Positions 1 to 10,116 of a stretch of 64,000 bases of DNA are shown here, piece after piece (the stretch's first letter is position 1; every line of letters begins with the position of its first letter). The position numbers and the translations under genes were made by a program. Source of the stretch: Streptomyces rimosus. Lineage in GTDB: Bacteria; Actinomycetota; Actinomycetes; Streptomycetales; Streptomycetaceae. The notes beneath the pieces were generated by a model. It did not search any database, was not told the origin of the DNA, and saw only the letters and a program-made list of their open reading frames with translations. Location: NCBI RefSeq assembly GCF_008704655.1, contig NZ_CP023688.1, positions 5,757,501 through 5,821,500 on the forward strand, given 5' to 3'.

Positions 1-1812
<1,812 letters not shown>

Positions 1813-1882
1813 GTTGCTCGCGTCCACTGTGTTTGTTCTGAAGTAACGAACTCGCCTTGCTGGCTGGAGTTCATCTTCATAG

Positions 1883-2001
1883 TGTTTCGGTGGTCATAGC
1901 GTTAGGGAAACGCCCGGTTACATTTCGAACCCGGAAGCTAAGCCTTTCAGCGCCGATGGTACTGCAGGGGGGACCCTGTGGGAGAGTAGGACGCCGCCGA
2001 A
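1883..2001 (+). rRNA. 5S ribosomal RNA
   Basis: Seventy bases after the 23S end comes a ~119-nt sequence with the 5S signature: opening GTTTCGGTGGTCATAGCG, internal CCCGGTTACATTTCGAACCCGGAAG, and a closing segment (ACGCCGCCGAAC) that pairs with the 5' end. It is the last gene of this rRNA operon, since a strong terminator follows directly. No tRNA lies between 23S and 5S or after 5S. Confidence 0.95.
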
Positions 2002-2010
2002 CAATTATTC

Positions 2011-2056
2011 AGCTCCGGTCCCCGAACCAGAGGTTCGGGGACCGGAGCTTTTTTAT
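2011..2056 (+). terminator. Rho-independent terminator of the rRNA operon
   Basis: A perfect 18-bp stem (2011-2028 with 2032-2049), a 3-nt AGA loop and a run of six T residues. This is an unusually canonical intrinsic terminator for such a GC-rich genome and fits an rRNA operon end. Confidence 0.95.
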
Positions 2057-2075
2057 TTTCTCTCCAATCATGGAG

Positions 2076-2109
2076 AACATGCCCCGCACCACTCGGTGCG
2101 GGGCATGTT
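2076..2109. repeat. 15-bp inverted repeat downstream of the rRNA terminator
   Basis: AACATGCCCCGCACC (2076-2090) and its exact complement (2095-2109) flank a 4-nt ACTC loop. There is no T-run on either side. It may be a back-up terminator or a protein site. The rest of 2110-2369 holds no gene or signal I can support. Confidence 0.7.
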
Positions 2110-2369
2110 GCGTTCAAGGGACGGGGCAGAGGGAACAGGCCGAAGAGCGGGCCATCAGAACGCTCTCAGCCGCCCATTTCTACGCCTGAGCTACCCCACC
2201 GCCGTCTGGGCCTGCCAGCAGCTCCCAGCACCGCCTGCCGGTCGCCGCCCCGGCCTGCCACAAGCCCGGACGCTCGCCCCGACTGCTTCTCCCCGGCCCT
2301 ACGCCCGGACACGGGCACACGCACACGGGCACACGTTGACGCCAGAGGCGGACGCAAGCAGGCATACGC

Positions 2370-2430
2370 AAAGAAGCCTGCTGCACACGACCGCGAGCAT
2401 TGACGCGGACCGTCCACAGCAGGCTTCTTT
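2370..2430 (-). terminator. Terminator of the DUF58 operon
   Basis: AAAGAAGCCTGCTG (2370-2383) is complementary to CAGCAGGCTTCTTT (2417-2430), a 14-bp stem with a 33-nt loop. It sits 20 bp past the DUF58 stop codon. The A/T ends give a partial T-run in both directions, so it could also stop readthrough from the rRNA side. Confidence 0.75.
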
Positions 2431-2449
2431 CAGCCCAGCCCTGGTGCCC

Positions 2450-3760
2450 TTACAGCCGACCGGCGGCCTTCAGGGAGAGATATGCGTCCGCCAGGTCGGG
2501 AGCGAGACGCGCGGGCGTGGAGTCGATGACCGTGACGCCATGGCTGCGCAGACGGTCGGCGCTGCGGCGGCGGGCCGCGCGGGTCTGTTCGGCAGCTGCT
2601 GCGGCGTACACGGCCTGGGGCGTGTGCCGGGAAGCGGCCATCTCTTCTATGCGGGGGTCCGCCACCGCGGCGACGATGACCTCGTTGCGCTGGGTGAGGC
2701 CGGGGAGCACGGGCAGCAGTCCTTCCTCCACCGGGGCCGTGTCGAGGCCGGTGAAGAGGACGATCAGGGAACGGCGCGGCGTACTGCGGTGGATCGCCGC
2801 GGCCAGGCCACGGGCGTCCGCCTCGACGAGTTCGGGTTCGAGGGGCGCGAGGGCCTCGGTCAGCGCGGGCAGGAGGTCACCGGCCGCGCGGCCCTGGACG
2901 GAGGCCCGTACCCGGCGGTCGTACGCGAGGAGGTCGACGCGGTCGCCGGCACGGGAGGCGAGGGCGGCGAGCAGCAGTGCCGCGTCCATGGAAGCGTCCA
3001 GCCGCGGCGTGTCGCCGACCCGGCCGGCCGAGGTGCGGCCGGTCTCGAGGGCCAGGAGGATGCGCCGGTCGCGTTCCGGGCGCCAGGTGCGGACCGCCAC
3101 GGTCTGGCGGCGCGCGGTGGCGCGCCAGTCGATGGAGCGGGTGTCGTCGCCGGGCGTGTAGTCGCGGAGGCTGTCGAATTCGGTGCCCTCGCCGCGCGTC
3201 AGGATGCTCGTCCGGCCGTCCAGTTCGCGCAGCCGGGCCAGCTTGCCGGGCAGGTGCTTGCGGCTGGTGAAGGGCGGCAGGGCGCGGATGGTCCACGGGA
3301 CGTGGTGGCTGCCTTGGCGGGCGGCCAGACCGAGCGGGCCGTAGGAGCGGACCGTGACACGGACGGCGTGGTGGTCGCCGCGGCGGGTGGGGTGGAGCGC
3401 CGTCGTGACGCGGCGGCGCTCGGCGCCGGGGATGCGCAGGCGGTGGCGGGAGGCCGGGGCCTCCGTGCCGGGGCGGAAGGAGCTGGGCGGCCATGCGTCG
3501 CGGAGCTGGGCGCGCAGCAGGCGGCGGTCCGGATTGCTGATGGTCAGGTGCGTCTGTGCCGCCTGACCCAGTCGAACGGATGTGTCACCGGTTCGGGTGA
3601 ACTGGAGCTTCCGCACTGGCGCGGCGAGCGCCAGGTCGCACAAAATTGCTAGCAGCAGGGCGAGTTGGACGGTGAGGATGCCGGTCCAGCTGGGCAGCAG
3701 GAGGCCGACGAAGAGAGCTCCGAGGGCGGAGACGAGTGCGGTGCGTCCGGTCAGGGCCAC
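2450..3760 (-). CDS. DUF58 domain-containing protein
   Basis: A 436-aa protein with two hydrophobic N-terminal segments (about residues 5-45), then a soluble region containing the DUF58 core (GTEFDSLRDYTPGDDTRSIDWRATAR in part, near residues 195-220). The fold is related to a von Willebrand A domain. DUF58 proteins are almost always encoded beside a MoxR AAA+ ATPase and are thought to act with it in chaperone-like assembly or activation of membrane or envelope complexes; the substrate is unknown. The GTG start at 3760 lies 8 bp after the MoxR stop. It is the last gene of a five-gene operon and is followed by a terminator. Family assignment is secure; function is inferred. Confidence 0.9.
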   Translation of the reverse strand: MALTGRTALVSALGALFVGLLLPSWTGILTVQLALLLAILCDLALAAPVRKLQFTRTGDTSVRLGQAAQTHLTISNPDRRLLRAQLRDAWPPSSFRPGTEAPASRHRLRIPGAERRRVTTALHPTRRGDHHAVRVTVRSYGPLGLAARQGSHHVPWTIRALPPFTSRKHLPGKLARLRELDGRTSILTRGEGTEFDSLRDYTPGDDTRSIDWRATARRQTVAVRTWRPERDRRILLALETGRTSAGRVGDTPRLDASMDAALLLAALASRAGDRVDLLAYDRRVRASVQGRAAGDLLPALTEALAPLEPELVEADARGLAAAIHRSTPRRSLIVLFTGLDTAPVEEGLLPVLPGLTQRNEVIVAAVADPRIEEMAASRHTPQAVYAAAAAEQTRAARRRSADRLRSHGVTVIDSTPARLAPDLADAYLSLKAAGRL

Positions 3761-3768
3761 GGCTGGTC

Positions 3769-4714
<946 letters not shown>

Positions 4715-4734
<20 letters not shown>

Positions 4735-5941
4735 GGGGGTCGTGCCTCTCTGGGGACAGGATGGAATGTTCCAGGTTGTCGAGCTGGTCGGCCAGGGTGA
4801 CCAGGGCCTTGTCGTCGGCGGGCGGCGGGCCGAAGAGGAGGGAGTGCAGGGCCGTGCCGGATGCCGCGTCCGCGGGCAGCCGCGCGGCGACGGCCGGAAG
4901 GAGGATGTCGGGGGTGTGGGCGTGGGTGGGAGACACGCCGGTGAGGGGTGCGAGCCGGGTGCGGGCGGCGGCCCGTAGGACGGCGGCTGCCCGGTCGCGG
5001 GCGCCGGTCTGCTCGTAGAGGCGGGCGTGCCCCTCCGTGGTCTCGGCGGCGGGGACGGTGACCGGCAGGCGCTCGGGGACGAGCGGGCCGAGCCGGCGGG
5101 CCCGCCAGACGCCGGCGAGCGCGGCGGCGATCAGGAGCTGGAGCAGCGCCCAGTTCCAGCCGGCGGGGATGAGGTCGAAGAAGCTGCGCCGGCCGTCCTG
5201 CGTGGACGAAGGGTCGCTGACGGAGGGGAGGTACCAGACCAGATGCTTGTGCGAACCGAGCAGTTGCAGGGCGAGCGAGGCGTTGCCGCGCTCGGCGAGA
5301 CGGTGGTTGTAGAGGATGTCGGGGGCGCCGAGAAGCACGGTGTCGCCGCCGGCCTCGGTCGGCAGACGCAGCAGGGTGGCCTTGCCGCTGCTGGGGTAGC
5401 AGCGGTCGGCGCCGGTGGCGGAGGTCGAGTAGCGCAGGCCGCCGAGTTCCGCGTCGCCGGCGCTCCGGGCGGCGGGCAGCGCACAGTTCGGATCGAGCGG
5501 CCGCACCTCGGCGGGCGCTCCGGCCTCGGTACCGGGAGCGAAGACGTCCAGTGCGGGCGAGCTGGGGGAGAGCAGGACGGTGCGGCCGGCCGCGCGTCCG
5601 GTGGCCTGGTGGAGGGTGCCCAGCTGACCGCGGGTCAGCAGATCGGGATCGGCGACCAGGACGGTGGTGTCGGGCCCGGCCGCGGCGGCCGCCTCGTCCG
5701 TGGTGGTCACGACGCGGGTGTCGACACCGCGGTCGGCGAGGAGCGTGGCGACGGCGCCGCTGCCGTAGCGGTCCACCGACCGGGGGTCGAGGCGTCCGTG
5801 CTGGTCCCCGGAGCGCAGGAGCGCGAGACCGACCCCGCCCAGGACGAGGACGAGAAGACCGGCGAGCAGCCCGCGCGAGCGGGTCCACAGGCGGCGCCCG
5901 GTGGGCGCGAGAGAGGTCGTGGCAGTCGTGGTGGCGCTCAT
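4715..5941 (-). CDS. DUF4350 domain-containing membrane protein
   Basis: A 408-aa protein with one N-terminal membrane helix (about residues 25-45), an extracytoplasmic-type alpha/beta region, and a second helix near residue 270 (ALLQLLIAAALAGVW) followed by RRLGPLVPERLPV. This layout and sequence fit DUF4350. Family members occur with DUF58, DUF4129 and MoxR genes; the role is unknown, presumably as a membrane scaffold for the MoxR/DUF58 pair. The start overlaps the DUF4129 stop by 4 bp (ATGA), so the two are co-translated. Confidence 0.85.
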
Positions 5942-6642
5942 GTGCCGCTCCCGTCGAGGGCGGTCGCGGCACTGGCCGGCTGGGGCTTGCTGTGCTGCAG
6001 GTCGGTGTCGAGGCTGCTCAGCAGGGCGTACTCCCGTTCCGTACCGGGACGCCCGCCGTACGTGACGTCGTCGAAGGTCCTGGCCGCCGCGCGCAGGCGC
6101 TCGGCGTGGGCCGGCAGCATCCGGCCCGCCTCCGTCGCGGCCTCGTCCGCGGTACGCCCGGGCCCCGGGGCGAGCAGGGCCCGTTCCTCCAGGGCGAGGA
6201 CGAGGCCCCGCATCCGCTCCTGCACGGCCTCGGTCCAGCGGCTGTCGGCAGCGTGCTGTTCGGCGGCGGCACGGTGTTCCGCGGCCGTACGGGGACGGTC
6301 CCCGAAGAGTGCGCCGCCTCCGGACGTGGGGGTACGGCGCAGAGCGCCCAGCCGGAGCCGCAGGGCGACGGCGAGCAGCACGACGACGAGGACGACGGCG
6401 ATGAGCCCGGCCCAGCCGCCCGGCGTGGCTCCGGCAGCGGCGTCGAAGAGATCGCCGATGCGCTCCCAGAACCAGTTCAGGGCACGCTGGAGCAGATTCG
6501 GGTCGTTCTGGTGGTACCGCGGATCGGAAAGCTCGCGCTCGGCCGCCTCACGGGCGGGCCCACGCGGGATCGTCACCGGTCCGTCATCGCCGGAGCCCGT
6601 CATCAGACGGGCGAGCACGGCAGTCCTCCCCCCAACCGTCAC
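5938..6642 (-). CDS. DUF4129 domain-containing protein
   Basis: A 234-aa protein. The chosen GTG (6642) lies 5 bp after the upstream stop; a longer frame exists but would overlap the preceding gene by about 95 bp. The N-terminal half includes a region beginning REAAERELSDPRYHQ, then a single membrane helix (about residues 90-115) and a cytoplasmic C-terminal part (about 120-225) with the alpha-helical DUF4129 signature, including EERALLAPGPGRTADEAA. DUF4129 is often found with transglutaminase, DUF58 and MoxR genes. Function unknown. Confidence 0.82.
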   Translation of the reverse strand: MTVGGRTAVLARLMTGSGDDGPVTIPRGPAREAAERELSDPRYHQNDPNLLQRALNWFWERIGDLFDAAAGATPGGWAGLIAVVLVVVLLAVALRLRLGALRRTPTSGGGALFGDRPRTAAEHRAAAEQHAADSRWTEAVQERMRGLVLALEERALLAPGPGRTADEAATEAGRMLPAHAERLRAAARTFDDVTYGGRPGTEREYALLSSLDTDLQHSKPQPASAATALDGSGT

Positions 6643-6646
6643 CGCA

Positions 6647-8098
6647 TCAGCTTCCCGGTGTGGAGCCGGCGGGGCCCTGGCCGGCGCTGTCCGGCCCGGT
6701 GCCGTGCGGGCCGGGAGCCTGCTGCCCGGGGACGTCCGCACCGTAGCCGGGCAGGCCGGCGGCGCGGGCGAGTTCCAGGTCGAGGGCCTCGCGGCGGATC
6801 CGCTGGTCCATGTAGAGGAGCGCCGTGACTCCCGCGCTGATGGGGTAGGTGACCGCGGAAGTGATCACCGAACCGATGCCCAGCACGATCAGGAACGTCC
6901 AGCTGGTGCCGCCCGTGCCCTGGGTCCACGCCGTCAGGCTCTCGCCGCTGACGAGAACGGCGACGATCGTGGCCGGAATCTGGACGATCATCCCCACGAG
7001 GGCGATCAGCACGTACGTCAGGAGCTGCACGCCCAGGACTCGCCACCACGCGCCCCGCACCAGCTTGGCCGAGCGCCGCATGGAGGCGATGACGCCCTGC
7101 TTCTCCAGCATCAGCGCCGGGGCGGCGAGGCTGAAGCGGACCCACAGCCAGACGCCCACGACGAGCGCGCCCAGCCCGCCGAGCAGGGTGAGCGGGACAC
7201 CGACGGCGGCCGGGCCCACCGCGGTGACGATGATGCCGGGCACCATGCCCAGGAGGACGACGACCGAGAAGACCAGGGGCAGCAGGAGCAGCAGCCCGAG
7301 CAGCCGCGGCAGCCGGCCCCGCGCGTCCCGCCAGGCTTCGCCCGTCGACACCGAACGTCCCAGGACGGCCCGGCTGACGACGATGGTGAGCAGCGCGGTG
7401 ACGATGATCGTGCCGAGCAGCCCGATGAGCGAGGTGACGGCGCTGCCGATGAGGGTGTTGTCGACCGCGTCCAGGGCCTCGCGCAGGGAGGCGTCGGGGT
7501 TGTTGTCCAGCGCGGAGAAGTCCCCGGCGCCGCGCAACCAGAGGCCGGTGACGATCGTGTTCGTGGCCTGCGCGATGACTGCCACGACCAGCGAGATGCC
7601 GAGGACGGTGCGCCAGTGGGCGCGCATGGTGGAGACCGCGCCGTCGAGGATCTCGCCGACGCCCAGCGGGCGGAGCGGGATCACACCCGGCTTCGCGGCG
7701 GGCGGCGGCGCCCAGGGAGCACCCCAGCCCGGCCTTCCTCCCCAGCCCGGCTGACCGCCCCCGCCGGGGTGGCCACCCCAGCCGGGCTGCTGTCCGCCCC
7801 AGCCGCCTTGTCCGCCGGGCCCGCCCTGCCCGCCGCGGCCGGTGCCGCCGGCGGGCGCGGACCACTGGCCGGCGGGAGGCTGCTCCTTGGACCACTGCGG
7901 CGGGACCGAGGAGTCGCCGGACGCGCCGGCGCCGGCCGGGCCCGCGGGTTCCGCAGGGCCTGCCGTACCGGTGGAGCCGGCCGGTGCGGCCGGGGCGTCC
8001 GCTCCGGCCTGGTCGGCGGCGGGCCGGTCCTGCGCGGTGCGGTCCGGCTCGTCGGAAGGGGAGGATCCGGGCGAGGCCCAGCCCGGAGAGTTGTTCAT
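6647..8098 (-). CDS. GPDPase-type membrane domain protein
   Basis: A 483-aa protein. The first ~155 residues are low-complexity Pro/Gly/Ala-rich with Trp-containing repeats of the type GWGG. They are followed by LRPLGVGEILDGAVSTMRAHW, the typical start of the membrane domain annotated from glycerophosphodiester phosphodiesterases, and about six membrane helices. No catalytic phosphodiesterase domain is present, so this is the membrane module alone. It is the first gene of the operon running down to DUF58. The 170-bp gap to mtnA should hold divergent promoters, but I see no convincing elements. Role unknown. Confidence 0.8.
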   Translation of the reverse strand: MNNSPGWASPGSSPSDEPDRTAQDRPAADQAGADAPAAPAGSTGTAGPAEPAGPAGAGASGDSSVPPQWSKEQPPAGQWSAPAGGTGRGGQGGPGGQGGWGGQQPGWGGHPGGGGQPGWGGRPGWGAPWAPPPAAKPGVIPLRPLGVGEILDGAVSTMRAHWRTVLGISLVVAVIAQATNTIVTGLWLRGAGDFSALDNNPDASLREALDAVDNTLIGSAVTSLIGLLGTIIVTALLTIVVSRAVLGRSVSTGEAWRDARGRLPRLLGLLLLLPLVFSVVVLLGMVPGIIVTAVGPAAVGVPLTLLGGLGALVVGVWLWVRFSLAAPALMLEKQGVIASMRRSAKLVRGAWWRVLGVQLLTYVLIALVGMIVQIPATIVAVLVSGESLTAWTQGTGGTSWTFLIVLGIGSVITSAVTYPISAGVTALLYMDQRIRREALDLELARAAGLPGYGADVPGQQAPGPHGTGPDSAGQGPAGSTPGS

Positions 8099-8268
8099 CG
8101 TCGCTCCTTCTTGATTCCCGCCCGTTCGAACGGCCGGGGTCCGACGTCCGCAGTGCCTGTCATCGTGTCATGGCACGGGAGCGCGCGTCCCCGGGCCCTT
8201 GTCCGGAGGGGCGCCCTTGCACGGGGGAACCCTTCTGCTCCGCCCGTCGTCGGCGGCAGACTGGGCGG

Positions 8269-9441
8269 ATGGCCGATCGCTACGAGAAGTCCGAGGCGGG
8301 CGCCGACGCTCCCGTGGTTCCGTCACTGCGTTGGGAGGAGCTTCCCGAGGGACCCGTACTGGTCCTCCTCGATCAGACACGGTTGCCGACCGAAGAGATC
8401 GAACTGGTGTGTACGGACGTTCCGGCGCTGGTGCAGGCGATCCGCACGCTGGCTGTGCGCGGCGCTCCGCTGCTGGGCATCGCCGGGGCGTACGGAGTCG
8501 CCCTCGCCGCGGCACGGGGATTCGACGTGGCCGACGCGGCCGACACCCTGGCGCACGCCCGCCCGACGGCGGTCAACCTCGGATACGGCGTGCGCAGGGC
8601 CGCCGACGCGTACCGGACCGCGGTCGAGGGCGGGGCGGACCGCGAACTGGCCGCCGCCGCGGCACTGGCCGAGGCGCGGGCCGTCCACGCGGAGGACGCC
8701 GAAGCCAGCACCAAGATGGCCGCGCACGGACTGGCGCTGCTGGGCGAGCTGCTGCCCGGTGGCGGACACCGCATACTCACCCACTGCAACACCGGAGCCC
8801 TGGTGTCCGGTGGCGAGGGGACCGCCCTGGCGGTGGCGCTGGCGGCGCACCGGGCCGGCGAGCTGCGGCGGCTGTGGGTCGACGAGACGCGGCCGCTCCT
8901 GCAAGGCGCGCGGCTGACCGCGTACGAGGCGGCGCGTACGGGCATGCCGTACACACTGCTCGCGGACGGGGCGGCCGGATCGCTCTTCGCGGCGGGGGAG
9001 GTGGATGCCGTACTGATCGGCGCGGACCGGATCACGGCGGACGGCTCGGTCGCCAACAAGGTGGGGAGCTACCCGCTGGCCGTGCTGGCCCGCTACCACC
9101 ACGTACCGTTCATCGTGGTGGCGCCGACGAGCACGGTGGACCTGGCGACGGCGGACGGCGCGCTCATAGAGGTCGAGCAGCGGCCCGGGCACGAGGTGAC
9201 GGAAATCGCGGCACCGTACGTGCCCGGCGCCGGGACGGAGGCCGGCACCGGGGTGCCGGTGGCTCCGCTGGGCGCGCTGGCCTACAACCCGGCCTTCGAC
9301 GTGACGCCGGCCGACCTGGTGACGGCCATCGTCACGGAGGCCGGAGTGGCCTCGCCGGTCACTCCGGGTGGCCTCGCGGAGCTGTGTTCCACGTCACGAT
9401 TGGGTAAGTCACGATCAGGTAATGGGATGATGGCCGAATGA
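8269..9441 (+). CDS. mtnA: S-methyl-5-thioribose-1-phosphate isomerase
   Basis: The 390-aa enzyme converts 5-methylthioribose-1-phosphate to methylthioribulose-1-phosphate in the methionine salvage pathway (cytoplasm). Visible family motifs are LAVRGAPLLGIAGAYG near residue 65, the catalytic cysteine segment THCNTGAL, and the aspartate segment IGADRITADGSVANKVG. ATG 8269 matches the family N-terminus; the frame is open further upstream, but that part has no similarity. The stop overlaps the start of mtrA by 4 bp, an unusual fusion of a metabolic gene to a regulatory operon. Confidence 0.95.
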   Translation: MADRYEKSEAGADAPVVPSLRWEELPEGPVLVLLDQTRLPTEEIELVCTDVPALVQAIRTLAVRGAPLLGIAGAYGVALAAARGFDVADAADTLAHARPTAVNLGYGVRRAADAYRTAVEGGADRELAAAAALAEARAVHAEDAEASTKMAAHGLALLGELLPGGGHRILTHCNTGALVSGGEGTALAVALAAHRAGELRRLWVDETRPLLQGARLTAYEAARTGMPYTLLADGAAGSLFAAGEVDAVLIGADRITADGSVANKVGSYPLAVLARYHHVPFIVVAPTSTVDLATADGALIEVEQRPGHEVTEIAAPYVPGAGTEAGTGVPVAPLGALAYNPAFDVTPADLVTAIVTEAGVASPVTPGGLAELCSTSRLGKSRSGNGMMAE

Positions 9442-10115
9442 AGGGACGCGTCCTGGTCGTCGACGACGACACCGCACTGGCAGAGATGCTCGGCATCGTG
9501 CTGCGCGGCGAAGGCTTTGAACCGTCGTTCGTCTCCGACGGGGACAAGGCGCTTGCCGCCTTCCGGGAGACCAAGCCGGACCTCGTGCTGCTCGACCTCA
9601 TGCTGCCCGGGAGGGACGGCATAGAGGTGTGCCGGCTGATCCGGGCCGAGTCCGGTGTACCGATCGTCATGCTGACCGCGAAGAGTGACACGGTCGACGT
9701 GGTGGTCGGCCTGGAGTCGGGGGCGGACGACTACATCGTCAAGCCGTTCAAGCCCAAGGAGCTGGTGGCCCGCATCCGGGCCCGGCTGCGCCGCTCGGAG
9801 GAGCCGGCGCCCGAGCAGCTGGCCATCGGTGACCTCGTCATCGACGTGGCGGGCCACTCGGTCAAGCGCAACGGCCAGTCGATAGCGCTGACGCCGCTGG
9901 AGTTCGACCTGCTGGTGGCGCTCGCCCGCAAGCCGTGGCAGGTGTTCACCCGCGAGGTGCTGCTCGAACAGGTCTGGGGCTACCGGCACGCCGCCGACAC
10001 CCGGCTGGTGAACGTGCACGTACAGCGGCTGCGCTCCAAGGTCGAGAAGGACCCGGAGCGCCCGGAGATCGTGGTGACGGTGCGCGGCGTCGGCTATAAG
10101 GCCGGGCCCAGCTGA
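9438..10115 (+). CDS. mtrA: Response regulator MtrA
   Basis: A 225-aa OmpR/PhoB-type regulator. The receiver domain (residues 1-~115) has the acidic pocket VVDDD, phospho-acceptor D53 (LLDLMLPG) and a conserved lysine in VKPF. The C-terminal winged helix (about 128-225) carries LTPLEFDLLVALARKP and WGYRHAADTRLVNVHVQRLR. It matches actinobacterial MtrA, which controls cell-cycle, envelope and development genes and represses antibiotic genes in Streptomyces. It is coupled to mtnA by a 4-bp overlap and to mtrB by a 1-bp gap, so translation of the three is likely linked. Confidence 0.97.
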   Translation: MKGRVLVVDDDTALAEMLGIVLRGEGFEPSFVSDGDKALAAFRETKPDLVLLDLMLPGRDGIEVCRLIRAESGVPIVMLTAKSDTVDVVVGLESGADDYIVKPFKPKELVARIRARLRRSEEPAPEQLAIGDLVIDVAGHSVKRNGQSIALTPLEFDLLVALARKPWQVFTREVLLEQVWGYRHAADTRLVNVHVQRLRSKVEKDPERPEIVVTVRGVGYKAGPS

Positions 10116-10116
10116 C

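Noticed and set aside
8124..8131. GTTCGAAC as part of a tRNA T-arm
   Set aside because: No cloverleaf, anticodon stem or acceptor pairing surrounds it; it is only a short palindrome in the operon/mtnA divergent gap.
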